Below are positions 25,282 through 36,014 of a stretch of DNA of 64,000 bases, piece by piece. The notes beneath the pieces were generated by a model. That model had not been told where the DNA came from. It did not search any database and saw only the letters and a list, made by a program, of their open reading frames with translations. Within the stretch, counting starts at the first letter, position 1. Each line of letters starts with the position of its first letter. The DNA is from Phallusia mammillata. Lineage: Eukaryota; Chordata; Ascidiacea; Phlebobranchia; Ascidiidae. A program made the translations under genes and the position numbers. The stretch is taken from positions 1-64,000 of the forward strand of contig QLIY01000595.1 in NCBI GenBank assembly GCA_003260075.1. Direction: 5' to 3'.

Positions 25282-28200
25282 ATGTTGAAAGTTTTCGCAC
25301 TGACTGTGTCATGTGTGGTGATAATATTTCTTGGGTTTGTACGAAGCTTACCGTGTGACGATGCAAGACAAAATCTCGCAGTTAACGGGACTTACAACTC
25401 AGGTGGGAACGACTTGATTAAACGACCTTTGTATGTAGAAAACAATGACTAACGAGTAAAATTGTTCACCAGCTAATTCGGGCCTTCATTGTATTGACCC
25501 CTGCGACGAATCTGGTCAAATAATTTCAACACAAATTGACTGTCAAAACCAGACGTTTTGCCACTGGAACGGAAGCTTCTGCTCATTGAAAACAGGTATT
25601 TAAAAGTTTTGACGTTTGTATTGACCAAATTAGTTTCGGTGATTTAAATGTTGTTGTTTTTGACAAAATAGTTACGACGGTGGTGCTCGACAAGAACAGC
25701 AACCTCAGTCGGGGCTTGGCAGAAAAGCTCAAAGAAGACGATGGCGGCAGATTTGGGCCTGGTAAGTTACAGACCCCGTTACAGACTTGTAAGTTGGACC
25801 AGGTTCGTGCTTGATTCGGGCCAGACTTTATCTCGGCATCATTTTTTCCACATTTTTACCGATTGTTGGGTCGGATTGTTGTTTTTTGAAAGGGTTTATG
25901 ACAGGTTTCGGGCTTGTAGGCTATTCTCGGTTTCGGGCGCCAACTTCACGCCCACTTAACTCCATTATTACTTAACTCCAGGTCCATTATTATTTGAGTT
26001 GAATTAATTAGTGTTTTACCATTATTCTGTTCGCAGGATTTAACCCACTGACTCCACCATGGTGCCTGAAATTTCCTGCTTCGTGCCAAATAGAACCATT
26101 CGATCCCAACAATTTGCATTTGCTCGATCCCCCAGTTGATATTCCGTATTGCCAGAGGTAGGAATCTTCAATGGCACAATTATCTTCAACATCAACAGCG
26201 CAACAACTGTTGTGTTTTTGCACAGAATACCGTGCCGTAACACCGATCCTAGTCTTGAGTTTGACGGGATTGCTTGCCACTCAGTGCCCGGGTGTTACTT
26301 CGATGTGGAGCTCTACAATCTGAGGCACTACTTCGGTCACTCAATCTTGTCAGGGGTGCCAGTTTGTCAAATGGCAATCCGGAACAGGAAGTTCCACGAG
26401 CTGGTTAACGAGTACACAGAAAACGTGAGCATTTGTGACCAGTCCTGATGCGTTATTTGGAATTTCCTTAAAAAGACCCGTTTGTTCTTAACCGTTGTGT
26501 AGTATAAAATCATGAGAAATCACGATTGGCATTACACAAATTTAGTCGATGTTTCAAATACCATTTGTGGAAAGACAAATGCCTCTTAAAAAATCTTGGC
26601 TGAGTTTAAACCCTTTATTTTATCCTAATCGTGATTGCATGTTCATTTGTAGAAGTTGTATTTTTTGTTAAGTAACAAACACAATGTTTTTGATGACTTC
26701 AAAATTTATGCAAAACAGGGTGCAAAACCGTGGAATGGTCTCTTTACAAATTGCTTTCTTGAAGAAAACAGAAAAAGCATTTACTCCCCTGATCCGGGTT
26801 GTTTCATGATCGATGTGCTGGAATACATGGGAGGTCAACCGAAACTGGCTGGTTGGGAAAGTAAGTCAGCCATACCAATAAAAAAATGCGCCAAAACGGT
26901 TTATGCAGCTTACTTACAAGTCTATCATTTTTTCAGATATCACTAAAACGGACTGCGACTTGATTGGAGGATGCATGAGACAAGACTGTTACGCGCCAAT
27001 GAAAACTTATGCAGTAAATTTGCGTGCCGAACCGGAAGAACCGACCTATCAAGTACTTGAAAGCATTGGGGCACAGAGATGTCAAGCTCTTGATCGATCG
27101 TCGACTCCGGAGCATTTTCTTAGCGCTTACCACCAATGCAAGCAATCAGGCTGTGTTGTGGACAGAGGCGTTGATATCGAAGTCAAACAGCATCTATTGA
27201 ATGTTACTTTGACCTACTTGCCGCCAGACCTACGCCTGTTATTTTGGTATCTTGTGCAGTCGAAAATCCTCGGACCCGACAATTGGCAAAGCAAAGCTGA
27301 TGAGATTATGAGAAATCCGTATGATTTCGTTGAGGTGTACCGAAGTGTTGATTGGATGCATTTCAAAAATCGCCTTGGTCAAATCATGAATAAACGGCCT
27401 TTTGTGGACGACTCAAGAGGAGATAACACAAAACCTGGACTAACCGCTAGTGATCGATTTTTGTTGCTTCATCCCGAATTTGCTTCTGCAGAACCATCAG
27501 ACGTACCTAAACCTCCAGTGCCTATTTCTTTACTTAACTTTCCTACAGGCCCAGTGCAACCTTTCTGCCCCTTTCAGATTTTCAGCTTTCATGGTCTTTT
27601 TCCGCTTAAAGGTACCTTCGCAGGGTGTTGCAAACAGCACCTTTGCTATACGCCACGTCACCGCATATCGGGTCGAACATCAGGTGTAGCTTCATACTGG
27701 GCCGAGTGGGGAGCCTGGGGTAAGTGTTCAGAAAAGTGTGGACCTGGAATCAGACCATCTACAAGACGTTGTGTGCGCTTCAGGGAAAGCGACACCTGCG
27801 AAGGCTTGGAGGAACGGCAGCAGGCTTGCTTTATCGAAAAATGTCCAGAATGGGCCGCATGGGGCAGCTGGGGCTCGTGCAGTAAAACATGCGGCGGTGG
27901 AATGTCGATAAGAAACCGAGAATGCGAAGAAGACGGCTGCAGAGGAGAATCGGAGGAAAGCAAAATCTGTATGACGGAAGACTGTCCGGTGTTAGGCAAC
28001 TGGACGGAGTGGAGTCAATGCAATGCATCGTGCTCTTCAGGACTTCAACATCGCAGCCGTACCTGTGATGACAGCCAGACGACTCTCTCCTGCCCCCTGC
28101 CGGAAGCTCTTGCAGAGGTTCGAGTTTGTGACGACTTTTGCGGCAGTATTGTGGAAAAGAGCAAGTCAAAGTGCCAGGGTTTTCCCACCTGTGCGATCGT

Positions 28201-28351
28201 TCGTAAATATGAGTGCAAGATGAAAACCTCACGTGGTTACGTCGACGGTCACTGTGAAAACTTTAAAGCCGAGAGAAAACAACGATGCTTTGGAAGTTTC
28301 CGATGCCGACTTTGTCGTTGGTGGAACGATTGCGATGAAGTCGATATGTAA
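25282..28351 (+). CDS. Secreted trefoil-like/TSP1 protein, paralogue B
   Basis: Seven phase-consistent exons: 25282-25402, 25473-25595, 25672-25761, 26037-26157, 26226-26424, 26719-26860 and 26937-28351, giving 736 residues. Exon sizes 121 and 199 are identical to paralogue A, and all intron phases match. The signal peptide contains ALTVSCVVIIFLGFVRS. Trefoil-like modules include CHWNGSFCSL, PYCQRIPC, VPGCYFDVEL, GVPVCQMAI, PGCFMIDVLEYMGGQPKLAGW, NITKTDCDLIGGC and CCKQHLCYTP. The middle block has FLSAYHQCKQSGCVV, LPPDLRLLFWYLV and DNWQSKADEI. Three TSP1 repeats (WGAWGKCSEKCGPG, WGSWGSCSKTCGGG, WTEWSQCNASCSSG) and a Cys-rich tail follow. It is secreted or extracellular by inference; its partner is unknown. 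An AATAAA follows at 28393-28398. Confidence 0.9.
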
Positions 28352-28392
28352 TTAATGTATACAGTAAAAAAATATGTTATGTTTGCTTTCAA

Positions 28393-28398
28393 AATAAA
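28393..28398 (+). terminator. Poly(A) signal of paralogue B
   Basis: A canonical AATAAA lies 42 bp after the stop codon at 28351. Confidence 0.6.
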
Positions 28399-29240
28399 TC
28401 ACGTTATTACCGTATTTGATTCTGCGTGCAATTGAAGTTATAGATGAAAAAAATATATAGGCTATAATCAGGCAAGCTCCAGCAGGCTAAAACACTTTCA
28501 ATACCCCGCTTGTATTTACCTTTTAGAACACATTTAAATACAAAACACATTGTTTATGATCTAAACACATTACATGAGGACACCAGCCCTATTAAAGGCG
28601 TGATACCGAATCAAGCCCGTCTCCCAAGCAATTCACGAATGTATTCACCTTAGCACATTACATAAGGAGTTTAAACTAAAACAACGCTATGGCAAAACAC
28701 GAGTCATATGCTCTAGTTGTAATAGTAAAAGACACTACTTCAGCCAACATTTTCAAACACAGGTAAATCGCAAACAGATTTTTATTGAACCCACGTGACA
28801 TCGGACAAGTGGCGCAATTAAAGTGGCAAGGCAGGGCAGTTTAGCGCTATAAATAGTGGCGAATGCAAGAGGGTGGTGTCGTTGACGCGACAATTACTGC
28901 TTGTTTCGCTTTCTAAAACAAATGCATGCAGGGCCTGTGACGTAAGTTGTTGTGACGCAGTTGCCATAGGTGGCGTCTGCCCTCAGGGATGGGTGTCGAA
29001 GTAAATGTTTTTGACCCGAATACAATATATACGGGTGTCGGCCGTCAACGGTCATCATATTCGCTTGTTATTGCGAAGGATAACTACAAGCAAACAGGTA
29101 AATGTATTTATGTGTGGTGACATGTAAATAAGTTACATGTTAATGCAAAACGTGTGATATTTGACTAGGTTTAGTGTGGCAAAATTTATTTAGTGATCTC
29201 GCATTGGACAAATCTAATTTATTTATTTTTTAGATTCAAA
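28399..29240 (+). promoter_or_regulatory. Promoter and 5' untranslated region of paralogue C
   Basis: Two TATA-like boxes are present: TATAAATAG at 28848-28856, and AATATATAC near 29023-29031. A 5' untranslated exon ends at 29097 with the donor GTAAATG. It is joined to an acceptor at 29233, eight bases before the ATG at 29241. The strong upstream TATA box and the downstream one could mark alternative starts. Nothing else is recognised in this stretch. Confidence 0.5.
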
Positions 29241-31591
29241 ATGAAATTTCTTGTTTGTGCACTGACCATATTATTGCTGAAAACTGCAGTGAAGGGCGAT
29301 GGAGGTAAGAAACCAGACAATTTAGTAGCATGTTTGCGCTGACATATAAAGCCATGAAAAAAAAGATAATAGACACTATTGCACTAAAGTAACTTGAATC
29401 GCTTATCTCGAAAAAGCTACATAAAAAAACATTTTTGCAGACTGCCGGGCGAACGCGAAGAGCCTCGCAGCTTCAGGCGAAAAGCATGACAGTAAGCATA
29501 AAGTTTTACAATAGCTGGTTTTTTATTACATTTATCAACAACATGTTTTTTAGATATAGTTGAGTGTATGGACGACCCTTGTAACGCGAGCTCCGCGGTG
29601 ATCAGGGACCTCGCGTCCTGCCCTAACCACTGCTTTATCCACAAAGGAAACTGCAACCTGAAAATGCGTAAGTGCACTTTCCTTTTCGCACACTATAGAT
29701 GCAATTAAAATGACTGTTGCTAATATACAGAACTTTCACTTTCAATTTAGGTGTTAACTAATGCGGCACTTTGTTTTCAGTGCCACTACCTAGTGAGGAG
29801 GGCCCAGGTGTGGATGCAAGACTATTTGGTAAGCTTAAAATGCTTGCGCAAAAGTTGTATGATAAGTTTAGGAAACTCTAACAAATATTTTAAAGGTACT
29901 GGAAACCCGTTTCCAAACAACGGCTTGTTGCCACAAGGCTTGCTACCACCGTTTGGCCCCAACACACAGTGCCAGACTTTTCCCAACAATTGTGGTCTCA
30001 GCCCATTCAGCTTGGACTGGAACAGCTTGACAATTCCACCCGTAAATGTTCCCTACTGCCAAAGGTAATTTTATTCTGACGACTCCACAAATACATCTCA
30101 AAAGCAGTTTATTTTGAATCGCTTTGTCTACTCTACAATTAAGTGTATAATCCCGTACTGCAGGCAGCAGGTACCATGCGCATTTATTGGTAATTTACTG
30201 GTCAAGTTTGGTGACATATAAACAGATAGTTACGCGTCCTTAAATTTTATTTTTTGCTTTTGAAGAATACACTGTTCGATGTCCGACCAATCATTAGAAA
30301 GTAACCCGAATGCTTGCCACGCCACACCGGGTTGTTACTTCGACCAAGAGTTGCACGCCTATCGCCTTTCGTTCGGATACGCTACACTGCCGGGTGTTCC
30401 TGTTTGCCACAAAGTTGTACGCAATGCCAGATTTCACACCCTTGTCAACAAATATCTACAAACGGTAATTTTTGCCCCCTTTGGTAGGCTATTGGATTTT
30501 TTTGCCCCAGAAGTTAAGTGTTTATTGGCTTGCAGAGCAATCAACAGTGGAATATCGCCTTTACAAACTGCATGATTCAGCAAAATCTGGAAGAGATTCA
30601 TGAGCAACCAGCTGGTTGTTACATGGTTTCAGCCTTTCTTTACATGGGGATTCGACCAAAAGTTGCTGGATGGCGGGGTAAGACAACTGATATTTATTAG
30701 CTTTGGGAGATATTATCTGACCCTCAATATGGTTGCATATAAAATTGGAATTTAGAAAAACAATATAATACCATTCCGTAACACTAATCAAGTTTTAGCA
30801 CCACGATATGCGTAAATCTTTTTTTAACTAAAAACAAAAACCTATGTGACCAAGCTATAATGTGTTGAAGCAAGCCACAGTACTGACACTAGTGCCAGGC
30901 GAATAACAACGAATGAGAAGTCAATCTACTTTTACAGGTATCAGTAAAACCGAATGTTCGTTGATCGGCGCCTGCTTTGACCAAACCCTGGGTTGCTTTT
31001 ACCCATCAGAAGTGAACCAAGTTACTGTGCGTTCTGGAGATGATCCCGAAAGAAGAATGATTCCGTCAAATGGCAACACCTTTGGTCAACCACTATGCCA
31101 ACCATTAGACATCAACTGGCCGGCCGCGAAATTTCTCGACGCTTACCACAGCTGTCGTCAATCGGGCTGTGTTGTCGATCCCATTATCAATGAAGGCGTG
31201 ATTAAAGAGAACCTGTACAATATTACAATGACAATGGTTCCTCAGCACCTCCGCTACAGATTTTGGACGAAAGTGCAGCAAAATCAGATCTCGGCCGACA
31301 ACTGGCGTTACGAGTTGAACAAAATGAAACGCCAGTACCCAAATGCGAGCCCTCTGTCCCAGTTAACCTCCAATCCGATGAACTTACTAGCCTTTACGCT
31401 TGCATTGCAAAACAATCAGAATTCTAATACGGCGGGAAGATCGTTTACGCCCGATCAAGGTTCAAATGCAAATAGCGGGGAACAGTCAAGACTCGGCTTG
31501 AGATTTCCGGGCAATCCAAACCCCTTTTCACCAAACTTCGGTGGTTTTCCTAATCCTCCAAGCTATCCTAACATGGGCACCGGGTTTCCGA

Positions 31592-31639
<48 letters not shown>

Positions 31640-32423
31640 CCCATTTTCGCCGTTTCAGCCATTTCCCGGTACTGGCTTCCAACCTCAATGTCCATTTTAC
31701 AATCTCGGCTACAGCGGTTTTCCCCAACTAACAGGAAGTTTCGAAGGTTGCTGTGAAAGAAACCTGTGTTACATCCCACGTAATCAAATTGTCTTGCAAC
31801 GCTCTGGCGTATCTCCTTACCTGTCCGTTTGGGAAACTTGGAGCAAGTGCTCAAAGTCTTGCGGGGGCGGAGTTCGTACCAGAACCAGACGATGTGTCGC
31901 ATACAAACGGACCGACAACTGTCCTGACGAAAATCAAGAGGAAACGGAGTCTTGTGGTAACGAACCTTGCCCTTTTTTCACACCCTGGGGTCTGTGGGCA
32001 AGCTGTAGTGAATCGTGCGGAAACAATGGTGTCGAAATTCGCGAGCGCGTGTGTCAACCCAATGGTCAGGGATGCGCCGGAAAACAGAGAGAAGACAGAC
32101 CTTGCAAACGAGGTGCCTGTCCTACCTTAACCCAATGGTCCGGATTTAGCCGCTGTGACGTGAAATGCGGTGTAGGGTCAAAGCAACGTATGCGAGAGTG
32201 CATATCCAGCAACGCGTTTTCGTGTGAAGGCGTCAGCGAACCGCTGGTGGAATCGAAACAGTGTGAAGTGTTCTGTGGCAAGCCGGTGCGAATCTCCAGT
32301 AGTCCTTGCGACATGTACACCTGCACTAGCACCGAGACCTGGGTTTGCGAGTATAACGGAGGCACTCCGCATTGTGCAGATTTTAGTCCGACTAGAGTGG
32401 TAAATTGCTGCTTTGGAAAATAA
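29241..32423 (+). CDS. Secreted trefoil-like/TSP1 protein, paralogue C (frame broken at a C run)
   Basis: Eight coding exons: 29241-29304, 29441-29491, 29554-29667, 29781-29828, 29896-30064, 30266-30464, 30536-30677 and 30938-32423. They give about 757 residues if the C run were one base longer or two shorter. The signal peptide is KFLVCALTILLLKTAVKG. Architecture follows A and B: trefoil-like modules (NHCFIHKGNCNL, PYCQRIHC, TPGCYFDQEL, LPGVPVCHK, AGCYMVSAFLYMGIRPKVAGW, ISKTECSLIGACFD, CCERNLCYIP), the middle block (FLDAYHSCRQSGCVV, VPQHLRYRFWTKV, DNWRYELNKM), a Pro/Asn/Gly-rich linker, three TSP1 repeats (WETWSKCSKSCGGG, WGLWASCSESCG, WSGFSRCDVKCGVG) and a Cys-rich tail. The segment equal to exon 1 of A and B is split by an extra intron. 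The break at 31594-31637 is probably an assembly error, not a pseudogene, because everything around it is intact. Confidence 0.85.
31594..31637 (+). repeat. 44-base pure C tract in the coding exon of paralogue C
   Basis: A run of 44 C lies in the proline-rich linker. The upstream frame reads it as a proline run and then stops at 31731. The downstream TSP1 frame is offset by one. Paralogues A and B have mixed Pro/Gly codons here and no such run. It resembles the other C/G runs that mark assembly joins, so missing sequence is possible. Confidence 0.85.
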
Positions 32424-32503
32424 GTAAAAAGAGCAAAATAACTTTTATTGCTGTATAGTACTAAGCGCCTTTTTGTCCTTGGTGAAGACTCTACCAGTTT
32501 TGC

Positions 32504-32527
32504 AATAAATTACACTTGTGTAATAAA
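32504..32527 (+). terminator. Poly(A) signals of paralogue C
   Basis: Two AATAAA hexamers, at 32504-32509 and 32522-32527, lie 80-105 bp after the stop codon. The remaining spacer to 32859 shows no gene. Confidence 0.55.
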
Positions 32528-32859
32528 GCGTGTTTTTGGTTACAATGAGTCAGTGACAACCACAATTGCTGTATACAACAGGCTGAGCAGAAACTCAATA
32601 GTGCGAACAATTGAAAAGGTAGTCAAATGTGCCTTTTCCCAGCAAAGCCTAGCCAAAATCAAATTTATTTACATGTGCTGTAAAATGCTACAAAAAACCT
32701 TTTATTGAACTTTTTCTGCAAACTGCCTTAGACTACCACTCTTGGCTAAATTAATTCGCAGCTTACATTATACCTTCAAACTGTACCATCTGTTTTGCTA
32801 ACAAAAACATTCACCCGCCTTTATTGTTTTCTTTGAATGTATTAGAACAGTTTAGTGCC

Positions 32860-35800
32860 TTAACTTCCCTCTTCCTCCTCAACTGTGGTCTTTTGTGACA
32901 CATAGATACCATCCAAAAACTTGCGGATGTCCTTGTTCTTTACGGTTGTGGACTGCTGGATGAGCGCAGCTAAAATACACATTAGGAAATTTAAGAAATA
33001 TTTATAATTTTTTTATACATTTCCCCACAAAACCAAAAATGCAGGTTTAAGGGTATTCATGAAATGAAATATACAGTTTAGGTGAGTTTGTTGAAAATGT
33101 TTTTCAAAACATGTGCAATAAATTTATTTCCAAAATATGTTTTCAATCGAAAGGTTATGTCCCCCCCCCCATGAGCGCAGCTAAAATACACATTAGGAAA
33201 TTTAAGAAATATTTATAAAATTTTTATGCATTTCCCTACAAAACCAAAAATGCAGGTTTAAGGGTATTCATGAAATGATATATACAGTTTAGGTGAGGTT
33301 GTTGAAAATGTTTTTCAAAACATGTGCAATGAATTTATTTCCAAAATATGTTTTCAATCGAAAGGTCATGCATGTCGATTTAGTCAAGAAGTGCAAGTTG
33401 CATTGTGTGACCTCAGACTGACGTACAAATGCTCATCATTTGATCAGAGTGAGCTGAGTTAATCATCATGGATCACACATATAGTTTTGATTTGGAAAAA
33501 AATGATGTACACTATTGTGTGGGGGAAAAATTGATTTGTAAGACCTTGTCTTAAATTCACAACAACATAGTTCAATATTTTGCAATTAAATAATAACCAC
33601 AAACCTGAGAGGGAAACTTGTTCAATGTCATTTCCTTGCAAAATGAGCTCATCCTTTTGTTTTGGGGAGGCAGACACGACCACACCTTCCTTCATGTTCA
33701 CTCGCCTGACAAACTTCTCACCGAGGAAATTCCTAATCTCAATTTTAGTTCCTTCATCAGTGATGTTACAGTTGATGGGAAAATGAGCATAAACTGATCT
33801 CATTTTGTATTTGTATCCCTAAAAATGGAGAAAAGTCAATTTAATTTGAAAAGAACAAAAAAGGTCAACAAAATTGTTTTATGTAGAAGTTTGTTACTTA
33901 AGCCTCAAAAAAGACAAAACACTCCCCCCCCCCAAAAAGGTCAACAAAATTGTTTTATGTAGAAGTTTGTTACTTAAGCCTTAAAAAAGACAAAACACTA
34001 ACTAGAAGGGTGGCTCAGCACATATTGCACATACACTACATACACTTTATTTAATAGGTCCCATATGAGCCACTGTCTTTTATAGCCTTAGTTGTTTCTG
34101 CAAGCAGAAACTCATGGGTCCCCCACACATGCAAAGTTGTAAATAATGCATTTTGCAAAAAAAAACTATGATAAATTTTGGTGCTATCTGTTTAAACAGG
34201 GCGATAAAAAAGTCTGCAGACACAATCATGCTATATGAGGTACAAACTATTCAAGTCACATTCAATTCGGCAATTGTTTGCAAAATTTAACCATTGCAGG
34301 GGTTAATGGGGTAAATGGTGGGACTGCAGAGCAAAACTCAACAATCAACACCTCAAAATAGAATATAATAAACAATTTCTAAATTTCATGACATTGTTTA
34401 AAAAGTTAACCCTTTTTAAGGGGCTAATGGGGTAATTGATCGGACTACAGGGTAAAACGTCAAATTTGACACCTAAGAATGCAACATGGTCAATGTTTAA
34501 AAATCACACCCACTTAGGGGTTACTGGGGTGAAGGTGGGACTCACAGGGTAAAAAAGATCAATGGATGATGTATTTTATAAACCATCTATATTTCATTAA
34601 ATTTAGACATTGTTTATAAAATTCACTCATTATAGGGGGCCAGTGGCATTAATCTTGGGGATGCAGTGTGAAAAACTACAATTAATACCTAATTATGGCA
34701 AACTGTCAAAATTTCATCCAATTCGGACATTGTTTAAGAAATTCACCATTATTAGGGGGCCAGTGGGGTAAATATTGGGGCTGCAGGATGAAAGACAACA
34801 ATCGACACCTAATTATGGCAAAATGAACAAACTGTCAATATTTTTCGCAATTCGGACTTTGTTTAAAAAATTCACCGTTTTTAGGGGGGCAGTTGGGTAA
34901 ATATTGAGGCTACAGGGTGAAACACAACAGTCGACACCTACTTATGGCAAAATGAACAAACTGTCAAAATTTCATCCAATTCAGGCATTGTTTAAAAATC
35001 ACCTTTTTTGGGGGGCTGGTGGGGGTGTTNNNNNNNNNNNNNNNNNNNNNNTTTTGGGGGGCTGGTGGGGTAAATATTGGGGCTGCAGGGTGAAACACAA
35101 CAATCAACACCTAATTATGGCACAAAAAACAAACTGTCCAAATTTCATCCAATTCGGACATTGTTTAAAATTTTTCCCATTTTAGGGGGCTGGTGGGGCA
35201 AATATTGGGGCTGCAGGGTGAAAAACAACAATTGACACCTAATTATAGCAAAATGAACATACTGTCAAAATTTCATCCAATTCCGACATTGTTTAAAATT
35301 TTACCAATTTTAGGGGGGCTGGTGGGGTAAATACTGGGGCTGCAGGGTGAAACACAACAGTTGACACCTAATTGTGGCACAAAGAACAAACTGTCCAAAT
35401 TTCATCTAATTCGAACATGGTTTAAAATTTTACCCATTTTAGAGGGCAGGTGNACAGGGAAGGGGACCCATAATTACTCAAAATGACCGATAGATGAAAA
35501 ACAGGAAAGTGGTGTACAAGACAAATGACATTGTTGGATCACAAATTTGTTCATATGAATGACAACCAACACAACATACTCAAAATCTCAAAATTGCTGC
35601 AAAGGCTGGTTGAGCAGAAACTCCATGTTGTAAATACTTTTCTTTACATCATTTTTCTTAGCGCTCAATTACTATAAAACACTAGTACAGACAGTATCAT
35701 ACCTTTGTGACACCAGTAGCCATGTTTTTAATATGACTGCAAATTGTACGCACACATGACAGGTCCTTGCGTGTTCCAAACCATTTGTCCACCCTGACAC

Positions 35801-36014
35801 TGTTCTTGCCGACCTTTGTCAGCTCGACCTAAAACAGAATTATACGGTAAATAAACTATGTTAGCTAATCTGATATAAAGCAACTTACTTTGAGATGGCC
35901 AAAGTTTTTTACAAGACGACCCCTTGGTCCTCTGACGGTGACAATGCGCCCTTTTACCCAGACACTCACGTTATCTGGAAGCGTAACAACTTCATTCGAG
36001 TGAATGTTCTTCAT
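32860..36014 (-). CDS. RPL9: 60S ribosomal protein L9 (uL6)
   Basis: This is a structural protein of the large ribosomal subunit. Four coding exons on the minus strand: 36014-35889, 35828-35703, 33818-33605 and 32969-32860. They give 191 residues (human 192), all in phase. Recognisable stretches are [72 protein letters not shown] and [17 protein letters not shown] splice acceptor just before the ATG (ttttttgtag then gtgagcgccaccATG) and a donor near 36481 point to a 5' untranslated exon. AATAAA on the minus strand at 32825-32820 lies 35 bp after the stop. Intron 2 is large because it contains a 1.4-kb repeat element. Two C-run duplications lie in introns 2 and 3. Confidence 0.97.
32960..33369 (+). 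repeat. Direct duplication across a C run, RPL9 intron 3
   Basis: About 198 bp from 32960 recurs from 33171 after ten C (33161-33170), with scattered single-base differences. The left copy contains the real 5' edge of RPL9 exon 4. The right copy repeats only the first ten exon bases and the acceptor. Confidence 0.85.
33856..34000 (+). repeat. Direct duplication across a C run, RPL9 intron 2
   Basis: About 67 bp at 33856-33922 recurs at 33934-34000 after ten C (33924-33933), with one visible C/T difference. Confidence 0.8.
34001..35475 (+). mobile_element. Dispersed repeat element, forward copy, with internal minisatellite
   Basis: The block begins ACTAGAAGGGTGGCTCAGCA and ends near AGGGGACCCATAATTA. 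The same two ends in inverse order bound 54638-55996 in KIF4. Between them, about ten tandem units of roughly 110-130 bp run from about 34260 to 35445. Each contains GGGGCTGCAGGGTGAAA, GACACCTAATTATGGCA and TTTCATCCAATTCGGACATTG. No protein is encoded. A 22-N gap (35030-35051) and an N at 35453 show that the array was hard to assemble. Confidence 0.75.
35030..35051. other. Assembly gap (22 N)
   Basis: A run of 22 N sits within the tandem array, with nearly the same bases (TTTTGGGGGGCTGGTGGGG) on both sides. The true number of repeat units is unknown. Confidence 0.95.

Noticed and set aside
31594-31637. Paralogue C as a pseudogene
   Set aside because: The only lesion is a frame offset in a pure C run of a kind that marks assembly joins elsewhere in the window. 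All exons, splice sites and cysteines are intact.
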